Below are positions 1-8,299 of a stretch of DNA of 64,000 nt, piece after piece. The stretch's first letter is position 1. Every line of letters begins with the position of its first letter. Under the pieces are notes generated by a model. It made no database searches and was not told the origin of the DNA. It saw nothing but the letters and a program-made list of their open reading frames with translations. This stretch comes from UBA9655 sp963704475. Its GTDB lineage: Bacteria > Pseudomonadota > Alphaproteobacteria > UBA9655. The DNA is taken from positions 62,001 through 126,000 of the forward strand of contig OY969900.1 of NCBI GenBank assembly GCA_963704475.1. The letters run 5' to 3'. A program made the translations under genes and the position numbers.

Positions 1-30
1 GCAAGTCAACAAGCAGGGGACGAACGTTGA
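1..30 (+). CDS. C-terminal end of an upstream gene (possibly pyrH)
   Basis: An open frame runs from the window edge to a TGA at 28-30, giving only nine residues (ASQQAGDER). The TGA overlaps the TTG start of frr as TTGA, so the two are probably translationally coupled. In many bacteria the gene before frr is pyrH (UMP kinase), but the fragment is too short to identify. That name is inference from gene order only. Confidence 0.3.
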   Translation, partial: ASQQAGDER

Positions 31-584
31 GTCAAGAACACATCTCTGAGTTAAAAAAGCGTATGGGTGCCGCCTTTGATGTGGCGCACAAAGATTTTTC
101 AGGTCTAAGGACCGGACGGGCTTCTCCAGCCCTTCTCGAATCCATTGTCGTCGAGGCTTACGGAAACCGTATGCCAATCAATCAGGTAGGTAACATCAAT
201 GTGCCCGAACCCCGCCTCTTAACTGTCTCAGTCTGGGATGCAGGCCTTGCGAGTGCGGTTGAAAAAGCCATCAGAGAGGCCGGTCTTGGGCTTAACCCAA
301 GTGCCGCAGGTGCCGTGATTCGTGTACCCCTTCCCGATTTAAGCGAAGAACGTCGTAAAGAGCTTGTAAAAGTTGCCGGAAAATTTGCCGAGTCAGCCCG
401 TGTTGCTATCCGTAATATTAGGCGAGATGGAATGGATCATATTAAGAAAATGGAAAAAGAGGGCCATGTTTCTGAAGATGAAACCCACAGGCTCATTGAT
501 GAGATCCAAAAGATCACCGATGAGTTTATTAAAAAAGTGGATGAGGCCTTGGCGCACAAAGAAAAAGAAATTATGCAGGTATGA
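27..584 (+). CDS. frr: Ribosome recycling factor
   Basis: Ribosome recycling factor splits post-termination ribosomes together with EF-G in the cytoplasm. The 185-residue product has the family's usual length. It carries the conserved RTGRAS segment at about residues 28-33 and the Arg-rich helix IRNIRRDGMD near residue 130. The TTG start at 27 is supported by an AGGGGA ribosome binding site at 15-20 and by the TTGA overlap with the preceding stop codon. The uppS gene starts six bases after the stop. The order frr-uppS-cdsA is the common bacterial one. Identification is firm. Confidence 0.96.
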   Translation: MSQEHISELKKRMGAAFDVAHKDFSGLRTGRASPALLESIVVEAYGNRMPINQVGNINVPEPRLLTVSVWDAGLASAVEKAIREAGLGLNPSAAGAVIRVPLPDLSEERRKELVKVAGKFAESARVAIRNIRRDGMDHIKKMEKEGHVSEDETHRLIDEIQKITDEFIKKVDEALAHKEKEIMQV

Positions 585-590
585 TATTTC

Positions 591-1310
591 ATGACGACTC
601 AACCCCTCTCTAAAGTTCCCTCTCACGTTGCTATTATTATGGATGGCAATGGTCGCTGGGCCCGCCAACACTCCCTCTCGCGTCTTGAAGGGCATAAGAA
701 AGGCAGTGATGTGGCGCGTAATATTGTAACGGCCGCTTGTCGACTTGGTGTCTCGTACTTGACGCTTTATGCTTTTTCGTCTGAAAATTGGCGGCGTGAT
801 TCCCAAGAAGTATCTGGCCTGATGGCGTTGTTGAAATACTACCTTGAAAATGACGCAGAAGATCTCCATAAAGAAGGCGTTCGCCTGAGAGTTATTGGCG
901 AAAGAGACCTTCTTCCCAATACAATCCTAGATCTTATTGAGCATGTCGAAGAGCTCACCAAATCAAATAAGGCGATTACCCTTCAAATGGCCATTAGCTA
1001 TGGAAGTCGCGCAGAAATTGTCCATGCAGCAAAAGCTCTTGCGGAAAAAGTACGTGACCGGCGTCTTGATCCAGACGCTATTACGGAACAAATTTTTGAG
1101 CAGCATCTTTATACAAAGGGTGTTCCTGATCCGGATCTTCTGATTCGGACAAGTGGAGAGCAGCGCATCAGTAACTATCTTTTGTGGCAACTTGCTTACA
1201 CAGAGCTTATCTTTGTGGATAAGTTCTGGCCCGACTTTACTCAAGAAGATTTTATGGAAGCTCTTTTAACTTATCAAAATAGAGAGAGACGGTTTGGCAC
1301 AGCGGCCTAA
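591..1310 (+). CDS. uppS: Isoprenyl transferase (undecaprenyl diphosphate synthase)
   Basis: This cis-prenyltransferase makes the C55 lipid carrier used for peptidoglycan and surface glycans, by adding isopentenyl diphosphate units to farnesyl diphosphate. The 239-residue protein has the N-terminal MDGNGRWA motif (about residues 17-24), whose Asp binds the magnesium-diphosphate. The C-terminal RTSGEQRISNYLLWQ motif, near residue 184, binds isopentenyl diphosphate. The last 17 bases overlap the start of cdsA in another frame, so the two are probably translationally coupled. Nothing in the protein looks unusual. Confidence 0.96.
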   Translation: MTTQPLSKVPSHVAIIMDGNGRWARQHSLSRLEGHKKGSDVARNIVTAACRLGVSYLTLYAFSSENWRRDSQEVSGLMALLKYYLENDAEDLHKEGVRLRVIGERDLLPNTILDLIEHVEELTKSNKAITLQMAISYGSRAEIVHAAKALAEKVRDRRLDPDAITEQIFEQHLYTKGVPDPDLLIRTSGEQRISNYLLWQLAYTELIFVDKFWPDFTQEDFMEALLTYQNRERRFGTAA

Positions 1311-1962
1311 ATTTCGAAAAACCTCAACACTCCTTCCCCGGATTCTTTCGGCGGCTGTTCTTATTCCTTTGTGCCTTTATGTCATTTATAGGGGGCCTCC
1401 TTATTCTCTTGTTTTAGGAGGTCTTGTCACCTTCGGCCTTTTCACTGAATGGGGGCGCCTCCTTTTACAGTGTCCGTTTTCCCTTATGTCAAAAACTGTG
1501 TATTCTATTCTCGGAACACTTTACCTAGGTATCGCGACCTTCTGGTTCCTTCAAAATATGGCCCTATCAGACGGTTGGAGATTCCTCTATTGGCTTTTGC
1601 TTCTTGTCTGGAGCACAGATACAGCTGCTTACGCGGGAGGAAAAATATTTAAAGGGCTAAAACTTGCGCCATCCCTCAGCCCCAACAAAACCTGGTCCGG
1701 CTTTTTAACAGGAATGGTCGTCGGCGTTGCTGTAGGCTATGGAATTTCTTTGTGGTTTTTCCCGGGCGTGTTTTCTTTTTGGGGGGTTGTTCTTTTAGTC
1801 TTGATAGCCCAAGGTGGCGATCTGCTCGAATCCCAAGCCAAGCGGTGGAGCAATGTCAAAGATTCCGGCTCTCTCATCCCTGGACACGGAGGTCTTCTCG
1901 ACCGCCTTGATAGCCTTATGGCGGTCTCTTTCGCCCTTGCCCTTTGGGAAATGGTGTTTTAG
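1294..1962 (+). CDS. cdsA: Phosphatidate cytidylyltransferase
   Basis: CdsA forms CDP-diacylglycerol from phosphatidate and CTP at the inner membrane, the branch point for phospholipids. The 222-residue protein is mostly hydrophobic and ends with the family signature: QAKRWSNVKDSGSLIPGHGG followed by DRLDS, near residues 175-208. It starts at a TTG at 1294 inside the uppS end. It is shorter than many homologues (about 260-285 residues), so it has fewer N-terminal membrane segments, but the catalytic signature is complete. The usual downstream neighbours dxr, rseP and bamA are absent; a repeat region and an IS follow. Confidence 0.93.
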   Translation: MAQRPKFRKTSTLLPRILSAAVLIPLCLYVIYRGPPYSLVLGGLVTFGLFTEWGRLLLQCPFSLMSKTVYSILGTLYLGIATFWFLQNMALSDGWRFLYWLLLLVWSTDTAAYAGGKIFKGLKLAPSLSPNKTWSGFLTGMVVGVAVGYGISLWFFPGVFSFWGVVLLVLIAQGGDLLESQAKRWSNVKDSGSLIPGHGGLLDRLDSLMAVSFALALWEMVF

Positions 1963-1986
1963 AATCGAGAAAGCTTAGCGTGTTAT

Positions 1987-2160
1987 CAATTAACTCCCGG
2001 CTTGTCATTCCCGACTTACAAATCCTTCATTTTCGAAGAAAATTCTAGGATTTGTTGATCGGGGATCTTGGTCGGGATCCGAGGTGTTTCTAGAAGATCC
2101 TCGATGAAGCAATGATAATGTTTTCTAGCGAAAACAAAGCATTGCTAGCTCGAGGATGAC
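1987..2160. repeat. Palindromic intergenic repeat region
   Basis: No gene is visible between cdsA and the IS. The stretch holds nested inverted repeats. It begins GTCATTCCCGAC and closes CTCGAGGATGAC, with inner arms around AAATCCT/AGGATTT and GATCCTCGA/CGAGGATGAC. The style matches the GTCATCCTGA-type palindromes seen elsewhere in this window (26217, 33858, 36178, 37601, 38757). It may form hairpins in RNA from cdsA and act as a terminator, which is inference. Confidence 0.55.
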
Positions 2161-2198
2161 AAGGGTTGGTGTGATTCAAAAATTTTGTTCACAGAGCC

Positions 2199-3471
2199 TA
2201 GTACAGCAACTATTTAATAATGTCCATCAAGACAAGACGGGCTAAAGCTTTTTCAGCTTTAGCCTGGCATCATTAGTGGTAAACTGCCAATCAACAGATG
2301 AGGCGTCCTTGTTACGTTGCTTTAGCCATGCGCTTGTCTCGGTCAAAAGAGTATCTCGATCTGGAATGCGCCGATCTAAACATTGACGGCTTAAATGGCT
2401 CAGCTCTATTCCCGCCATATTGAGCCAACTTCCATGTTTGGGGGTGTAATGAATTTCCAGCTTGTCCAACACTCTTTTGGCCTCAAGAGGTTCAAACGCT
2501 TCATATAAAGAAGAACCTGTGTGGGTATTGAGATTATCCAGTACAAGGACTATTTTTTCAGCTGTTGGATACTCCTTGTCCACAAGGTCTCTTACGAAAT
2601 GAGCCCAATCAATTTTTGTCCGCCTATCCGTTACTTTAAGCTGTCGCCCTCCTTTTAAAGGCTCAAAGCTTAAGAAAACATTGGCTGCGCCATTGCGTTC
2701 ATATTCCGTATCAAAACGTCGAGGTTTTCCAGGTTCTGAGGGAGAGGTGTCTGAATTTCTTTGATTTGTTGTTTGCTCAATTCATCCATACAAACAACAG
2801 GATAGTTTGCATCATAGGGTCTTTTGTAGACATCCAAAACGTCTTCCATTTTGCAAACGAATTCTGCATTCGCTTTGGGAGGAATACACCATTCCTTCTT
2901 TAACCAAGGCTTAAGTTCATTTTTTTTTAAAGTCTGACGCACCGTCTCTGGAGCAATACTCTCAACAACTCCCATTTCAACTAATTGATTCGAAAGAAGT
3001 TTTAACGTCCAACGTGCTCTTCCTTCCGGGGCCTCACTGCAGCAAATGGCAATCAATTGTGCTTCCTGCTCCCCATCTATCCTGCTCCCCATCTAATCTG
3101 CGAGGTTTTGTGCGGCTATGGGCTTTGTGATTAAGAGCAGCTTCTATTCCTTCTTCGACAAGTTGTTGTCTGATTCGGCTTACTGTCTTGGTGCTAACAT
3201 GTTCTAAGACTGTAATTTCTTCATCTTTAAGTCTTTGGCTAGCTCTCGAGATGTCAGCTGCTAACAATATACGAGCATGGTTTAGTTTCCTGGCCCTGGC
3301 CTTTCCATTCTTTGTTAAACCAATCAAATACTCCCTCTCTTCGGGGGTTAATCGAACAATATATTTTGCTGTTTTCTTTGCCATTGGGGGGTGTCCTCCT
3401 CTTGGAATTTTTCCAGAGAAGATCTTACATTTTTTCGCCTAATTAGACAAAATTAAACAGTTACTGTACTA
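2199..3471 (-). mobile_element. IS630-family insertion sequence, inactivated
   Basis: The element is bounded by imperfect terminal inverted repeats: CTAGTACAGCAACTATTTAA at 2198 and the reverse complement of a sequence starting CTAGTACAGTAACTGTTTAA ending at 3472. Both ends lie at CTAG, and IS630 elements are known to duplicate a TA target within CTAG. It contains one transposase gene on the minus strand, broken by two frameshifts. It sits exactly at the stop codon of the symporter gene, whose TAG is kept. The element should be immobile unless helped by an intact copy elsewhere. Confidence 0.85.
2242..3384 (-). pseudogene. IS630-family transposase, frameshifted
   Basis: Three open fragments in different frames together make one DDE transposase. 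The first (3384 to about 3080) has the N-terminal helix-turn-helix region (MAKKTAKYIVRLTPEEREYL). The middle one (to about 2745) includes the first catalytic Asp in VCMDELSKQQ. The last (to 2242) has the second Asp in LVLDNLNTHTG and the terminal Glu in NMAGIELSHLS. The first break is a 16-bp tandem duplication of AGATGGGGAGCAGGAT near 3071-3105. The second is a one-base shift near 2745, after which the frame resumes as GKPRRFDTEYERNG. The protein cannot be made intact without frameshifting. Confidence 0.88.
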
Positions 3472-4842
3472 GTTCAAATTGGTAATGAGCCCTTGTTGGT
3501 TCCTCTCTATTTTTCCTGGAAAGAAGGAGGATGTTACAATTCCTGAAAAAAAGATCAGGGGAATTCCAAAAAAGGCCCAGTAATAAGTGTAGATTCCTTG
3601 ATCACCGTAATATACATAAAAGAAAACTCCAGAAATTAATCCTGTAATTATGCTTGCATATGCTCCTTCTTTTGTTACTTTTGGCCAATAAAAGCCAGCT
3701 AAAAGGGTGAAAGAAAGAGCAACCACGGGTACGTTCGCCAAGATCATTTTGTTAAGAATGTTATCAACAAAAATATTTGATAATAAATAAGTAGTGAAAG
3801 CACACAGTATGGTCACTAAAATATTAGTGTTGTTTCGTTCTCGTGATTGAGGAATGATATCAGACACAATATTTGCCATAGAATTCCAAACACCTGTTAG
3901 GGTTGTTGCTGAAATCAAAAATAAGACAACGTTCCCAAGGGAAGGAAAGCATCCTTGGAAAGCAAAATGTAGAGCATGAGGAAATGACATTTGAGGATCA
4001 TCAAACATAACGCCACTCATGGCCATTTGACGAGATATTAAAACGGCGAGGGCATAGAGAATAAAAACAAACACAGCAGAAAGAAGAACAGAAATGATCG
4101 CTACTTTTTCAGATTTTGCTGCAAAGATCCTTTGACCATACCAAGGTGCCAGGATATAGCTAAACATTGTCAAAGGGACGAGAGAGATTAAAAAGTCATT
4201 ATTCAACACGTCGGGATCGATATTGATAGGCGGAGTTGGGCCTTCTGAACTTAGATGAAATGATTTGTAAAGAACCCAAGACAATGAAGCTATTACAATG
4301 AGAAAGGATAGAGTATCTGTTTTGATAATGGCAATCAGACCTCGTCTAATGACCATTGCAAGGGTGAGAATTACCAAATAAGCACTCATGGTCCAAGAAT
4401 TCATATGAGGCTCTAAACTTGAAAATAGCAGCGTCAGTGATTTAAGATAGGTCGCTGAAAAACCCGCCATGGCTAAGAGCAAAAATATCCCAGTCAAGAA
4501 ACCAATATCTTTACCAAATCGAATTGTAAAGAAATCAACGACTGAAAATCCATTAAACTTCTTCCATTTTTTCGCAACTACGAGAGCATAAAAAATCAAT
4601 CCAATCAAAAAAACAGCTGGTAAGAGAAGGGCCTTAAGACCTGCCAAATATCCAAGCGTAGAAAAAGATATTAAAGTAGCTGTATTAAACTCGGTCATAA
4701 CAAGGGTTGCTGTGAGAGAGAAAGTTCCTATGGTCCTGTCAGCAAAATAATAGGCTTCTTTATTTTTAAATTTTCCCTTGAAAAGTTCATAGAAAATTAA
4801 GGCCGTACAAAAAAATCCAAGCAGTGTAATTGTAAAGATCAA
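3469..4842 (-). CDS. Sodium:solute symporter family protein
   Basis: This integral membrane protein of 457 residues, with about 12-13 hydrophobic segments, belongs by overall appearance to the sodium/solute symporter (SSS, SLC5-like) family. The typical N-terminal part is a first helix, then the charged stretch KFKNKEAYYFADRTIG and a helix with TEFNTATLISFSTLG. The substrate cannot be read from the sequence; proline, pantothenate or organic anions are all known for the family. The start is a TTG with an AAGGAG site seven bases upstream. The TAG stop coincides with the insertion point of the adjacent IS630 element, and an uninterrupted copy would also end in TAG there, so the protein is intact. 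Confidence 0.82.
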   Translation of the reverse strand: MIFTITLLGFFCTALIFYELFKGKFKNKEAYYFADRTIGTFSLTATLVMTEFNTATLISFSTLGYLAGLKALLLPAVFLIGLIFYALVVAKKWKKFNGFSVVDFFTIRFGKDIGFLTGIFLLLAMAGFSATYLKSLTLLFSSLEPHMNSWTMSAYLVILTLAMVIRRGLIAIIKTDTLSFLIVIASLSWVLYKSFHLSSEGPTPPINIDPDVLNNDFLISLVPLTMFSYILAPWYGQRIFAAKSEKVAIISVLLSAVFVFILYALAVLISRQMAMSGVMFDDPQMSFPHALHFAFQGCFPSLGNVVLFLISATTLTGVWNSMANIVSDIIPQSRERNNTNILVTILCAFTTYLLSNIFVDNILNKMILANVPVVALSFTLLAGFYWPKVTKEGAYASIITGLISGVFFYVYYGDQGIYTYYWAFFGIPLIFFSGIVTSSFFPGKIERNQQGLITNLN

Positions 4843-4937
4843 GAGAAGTCTCCTTTAAAATTATTCTTATGACATTTTTTATGCTATTAGAAGAGATATT
4901 AAGCAATAAATTTTGAAAAATCTAACCAGGAGAACGT

Positions 4938-5612
4938 ATGTTAGATCCCTACATGAGGCCGTTGATTGATCCTCCTCTTAATTTCATTGGAAAACAACTT
5001 GTGAAGTGGGGTGTGACGGCTAATGCCATAACCCTTTTCGGGTTTTTGATGGGGCTTTTAACCATGCTCATGATTGGAATGAATCATTATGAGTATGCTA
5101 TTATTTTCCTTCTCCTGAATCGTTTGCTAGATGGCGTTGATGGAGCTATTGCGCGTCATTCTAGCTTGAGTGATTTTGGGGGATTTCTTGATATTGTCTG
5201 TGACTTTATTATCTACTCCGGCATTGTTTTTGCCTTTGCGATGTCAAACTCTCAAAATGCCTTTTGGGCAGCTTTTCTGATTTTTAGCTTTATAGGACCC
5301 ATCACATCCTTTCTTGCGTATGCAACCATTGCAGCTAAGAAGCAAAAGCAGTGTAGTCGTCGAGGAAAGAAGTCTTTTTACCATTTAGGGGGTATTTGTG
5401 AGGGCACAGAAACAGCAATCGTTCTTATTCTCATGTGCCTGATTCCAGATATATTTCCAGAATTTTGTCTTATTTATGGAATAATGTGCTGGATGACAAC
5501 CGTGGGACGCATTTATCAAGCCTGGAACGACTTTGGCGCTGAAGCTATTATTTTTGATGATGATACCTCTTATAAAAAACCGGCAATAAAGATAAAATCC
5601 CAAGTCCAATAA
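4938..5612 (+). CDS. CDP-alcohol phosphatidyltransferase family protein
   Basis: Family members transfer a phosphatidyl group from CDP-diacylglycerol to an alcohol in the inner membrane. The 224-residue protein has five to six hydrophobic segments and the signature DGAIAR...G...D...D at about residues 68-89, with all the metal-binding Asp residues. The gap between AR and G is seven residues, where the usual consensus has eight, so it is a divergent branch. Its alcohol substrate is unknown. An AGGAGA site precedes the ATG. It diverges from the symporter gene, and its 3' end overlaps the end of the convergent VTT gene by 65 bp. Confidence 0.8.
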   Translation: MLDPYMRPLIDPPLNFIGKQLVKWGVTANAITLFGFLMGLLTMLMIGMNHYEYAIIFLLLNRLLDGVDGAIARHSSLSDFGGFLDIVCDFIIYSGIVFAFAMSNSQNAFWAAFLIFSFIGPITSFLAYATIAAKKQKQCSRRGKKSFYHLGGICEGTETAIVLILMCLIPDIFPEFCLIYGIMCWMTTVGRIYQAWNDFGAEAIIFDDDTSYKKPAIKIKSQVQ

Positions 5613-6240
5613 GCCCAATCAAAATGTGAGGCTCGAGGATAATATTTGGAGAAAAGGTGGGTTCTTCAATCACATCTTTGAAGCCATTTCCTATTGAAAC
5701 ATACACAAAAGAGCCCGGAATAATGCCGATAAATGTGCCCCAGAAGAAGGTTCGGAGAGGAATTTGGAGAATAGCTGCAACAAGGTTAACGGCCACAAAT
5801 GGAAAAAGCGGAATCAACCGTAGGGTCCAGAGATAATACAAGGCATTCTCTTGGAACCCCTTCTGCATCTTCTTTAACCAGGGACCTGCTTTTTCCCTAA
5901 CATAAGATTCAGAGGCAGATCGCATCGTTAAGAACAAAATTGTAGCGCCTAGGGTTGCTGAAATGACCACTGTAACCGTTCCTAACACTTGACCAAACAA
6001 AAAACCTCCTAAGAGAGTCATAAAGGTTGCAACGGGTAAGGATAGGCTCACAACGGCAATATATAAAATTGAATAAATTAAAACCGACATCACAAGATAT
6101 TGCATGACAAAATTTTGAAGATCTTGGTGATAGACTCTCAAGGTATCGATGTTCAGATAATGATGAAGCCCTGTCGCCCATACAGTAAGAGAAGTAACTA
6201 CGATCAAGAATAACGGAAGATATTTTTTGAGAGATCTCAT
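5548..6240 (-). CDS. TVP38/TMEM64 (VTT domain) membrane protein
   Basis: A membrane protein of the SNARE-associated/DedA-like VTT superfamily, of uncertain function; relatives are linked to lipid scrambling or transport. Several hydrophobic segments flank the typical core with SLSLPVATFMTLLGGFLFG and the later GTFIGIIPGSFVYVSIGNGF. I chose the start at 6240 because its ATG overlaps the stop of the upstream FAD-enzyme gene as ATGA, giving 230 residues; an ATG four codons earlier (6252) is possible. VTT proteins often sit beside or are fused to mercuric-reductase-like flavoproteins, as here. The gene ends inside the convergent phosphatidyltransferase gene. Confidence 0.82.
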   Translation of the reverse strand: MRSLKKYLPLFLIVVTSLTVWATGLHHYLNIDTLRVYHQDLQNFVMQYLVMSVLIYSILYIAVVSLSLPVATFMTLLGGFLFGQVLGTVTVVISATLGATILFLTMRSASESYVREKAGPWLKKMQKGFQENALYYLWTLRLIPLFPFVAVNLVAAILQIPLRTFFWGTFIGIIPGSFVYVSIGNGFKDVIEEPTFSPNIILEPHILIGLIGLGILSLLPVFYKRYHHQK

Positions 6241-7679
6241 CGCGTGAACCACATAAGCCCGTGTACAATTTTTTTCATTCGTGAGCTAAAGAGTTTGTCC
6301 ACATAAAATTGCCCGGCAATGCGCTTGTTGATATCGTTGAGGGTTGGATAAGGTACGATGGAGTTGGCTATAGCTGATATCTTTAACTTGTTTTGAATGG
6401 CAATGACCCAAGGATAAATTAGCTCGCCTCCAGAGATGCCGAGAATTGTTGCCCCCAATATAAAACCTTTAGGGGAAATGAGAACCTTTATAACCCCTTC
6501 CGTTCGATGTTCCGCTTGAGCGCGATCATTGTCATCAAAGTTGAGGTTAAGAGCTTTATAAGGAATTTTTTGGGCTTGCAGTTGGGACTCTAAAAATCCC
6601 ACATGAGCAAGTTCGGGATCCGTATAGGTGACCCAAGGAATGGCTGTGGTTTGAACTTTTGCCTTCAATTTAAAAATACCATTCCTAATGACAAGTCCAG
6701 CATGATAGTTCGCCATATGGGTGAACTGATACCCGCCAATGCAATCTCCGATCGCATATACCCGTGCATTAGACGTTCTCAACGTTGAATCAACGTCTAT
6801 GCCTTTTGAGGAAAATTTTATGTGGGCGGCCTCAAGGTTGAGACTTTTGATAGAGGGTCTTCTCCCCGTTGCAACAAGAACGTGCGTTGCCAAAATTTTG
6901 TGATTTTTTCCTTTGTCATCTTCATAGAAGCATTCAATTTTTTTGAGCTTTTTATGGAACGAAATAATTTTCACCGTCTCTTGGATATTTATGCCTTCCT
7001 CAATTAAAATTCCTTTTAGTTTTGCCGTTATTTCTGGGTCGTCTTTGGGGAGGGCTTTAAAAGCTTCCAGGACTGTTACTTGACTTCCCAAACGATAAAA
7101 GGCTTGGGCTAACTCAATCCCAATAGGCCCCCCTCCAATCACAACAAGATGTTGGGGCAATTCCTGAAGATCAAAGATGGTTTCATTGGTATAATAGGGA
7201 ATCTGAGAAAGTCCCTCAAGGGGAGGCACAAAGGGGTGACTTCCTGTGGCAATCACAAAACGTTTGGCTTGAATAAGGTGGGTAGTTGTCTCAAGGGTTC
7301 TGTCATCTTTAAATTGACCTTCTTCGAGGATAACTCTCACCCCAAGCTTTTCAAATCGTTCAACCGAATCATGAGGGGAAATAGCTGCAATGACACCCTG
7401 AATATGGTCATGAACCTTTTTGAAATCAACTTTTGACTTCTTAAGGCGCCATCCGAACTTTGACGCCGTTTGAATATCATGTCCGATTTGAGCCGCTGCA
7501 ATAAGGGCCTTTGAGGGGACACAGCCAGCATTCAGACATTCTCCTCCCATTTTAGATCGCTCAACAAGAACGACAGAGGCACCCATTTGGGCTGCGCCTG
7601 CTGCAAATGAAAGACCACCAGATCCAGCTCCAATTACGCAAAAGTCTGGTGCGAGTTGTATCTTATTTTTTTTCTTCAT
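6237..7679 (-). CDS. FAD-dependent disulfide-reductase-like oxidoreductase
   Basis: A class I pyridine nucleotide-disulfide oxidoreductase related to mercuric reductase and dihydrolipoamide dehydrogenase. It has the FAD-binding GAGSGG at residues 17-22, the redox pair Cys48 and Cys53 in GGECLNAGCVPSKAL, an NAD(P)-binding VVIGGGPIGIELA segment and the second FAD motif VYAIGDCIGG. The C-terminal His-Glu pair of classical members (HPT..E) is replaced by YPTLND, so the usual acid-base catalyst is missing. Its substrate is unknown. The start at 7679 (480 residues) overlaps the end of msrA by 17 bases; a longer frame to 7802 reads through msrA and is unlikely. It is coupled to the VTT gene by ATGA. 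Confidence 0.86.
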   Translation of the reverse strand: MKKKNKIQLAPDFCVIGAGSGGLSFAAGAAQMGASVVLVERSKMGGECLNAGCVPSKALIAAAQIGHDIQTASKFGWRLKKSKVDFKKVHDHIQGVIAAISPHDSVERFEKLGVRVILEEGQFKDDRTLETTTHLIQAKRFVIATGSHPFVPPLEGLSQIPYYTNETIFDLQELPQHLVVIGGGPIGIELAQAFYRLGSQVTVLEAFKALPKDDPEITAKLKGILIEEGINIQETVKIISFHKKLKKIECFYEDDKGKNHKILATHVLVATGRRPSIKSLNLEAAHIKFSSKGIDVDSTLRTSNARVYAIGDCIGGYQFTHMANYHAGLVIRNGIFKLKAKVQTTAIPWVTYTDPELAHVGFLESQLQAQKIPYKALNLNFDDNDRAQAEHRTEGVIKVLISPKGFILGATILGISGGELIYPWVIAIQNKLKISAIANSIVPYPTLNDINKRIAGQFYVDKLFSSRMKKIVHGLMWFTR

Positions 7680-8295
7680 GCAAAGATTTCGAACTCCCCC
7701 AGACTTCTTGTAACCTTTGATCTCGCCCACAATTCCATCGGTAAAAGCGATATCGTATTGGATTCTTCTTTTTATAATTTTGATGGTACTCTTCAGCATC
7801 ATAAAAAGTGGTTGCAGGAATGAGCTCAGTAAAAATCTCTTTTCTTAAGGCTTTATGTGTGTTTTGGAGAGAAGCAAGGGCCGCCTTCTTTTGATCATTA
7901 CCCTGATAGAAGATAACGGAGGTATAGGGGAATCCCTTATCACAAAATTGACCTTTAGAATCAAGGGGATCCACGTTGTGCCAGAATATATCTAAGAGCT
8001 TTTCATAAGAAAGAATAGAGGGGTCAAACTCAACTTTAACCGCTTCCTTATAGCCTTTATGACTTTCATAGGTGGGGTTGGGTGTCGTTCCTCCTGCGTA
8101 CCCTACCCGCAAGGAAAGTATTCCCGGCAAGGGCTTACCCGAAGTGTGATCTCGAAATTCCGATTCTCCACACCAAAAACAACCCATGGCAAAAATGGCG
8201 ACTTCTTTTTTTTCTGGGGTCATCTTTTCCTCAGCTTTTAAGGTAGTTGTGAAAAGTCCTATGATGATTGCTAAAACAACGAGTAGGACTTTCAT
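7663..8295 (-). CDS. msrA: Peptide methionine (S)-S-oxide reductase MsrA, exported
   Basis: MsrA reduces the S-epimer of methionine sulfoxide in oxidised proteins. The 210-residue product begins with a signal peptide (MKVLLVVLAIIIGLFTTTLKA), so it probably works in the periplasm. The catalytic motif GCFWCGE lies near residues 38-44, and a resolving Cys follows in WNCGRDQRL near the C terminus. It follows msrB by four bases and overlaps the flavoprotein gene, so msrB-msrA-flavoprotein-VTT probably form one operon. The combination suggests repair of oxidised envelope proteins, possibly supplied with electrons by the flavoprotein; that link is inference. Confidence 0.93.
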   Translation of the reverse strand: MKVLLVVLAIIIGLFTTTLKAEEKMTPEKKEVAIFAMGCFWCGESEFRDHTSGKPLPGILSLRVGYAGGTTPNPTYESHKGYKEAVKVEFDPSILSYEKLLDIFWHNVDPLDSKGQFCDKGFPYTSVIFYQGNDQKKAALASLQNTHKALRKEIFTELIPATTFYDAEEYHQNYKKKNPIRYRFYRWNCGRDQRLQEVWGSSKSLHEEKK

Positions 8296-8299
8296 TTTC

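Noticed and set aside
6237..7802. Long form (521 residues) of the FAD oxidoreductase
   Set aside because: The extra N-terminal 41 residues are read from the msrA coding region in another frame. The ATG at 7679 starts directly before the FAD-binding motif.
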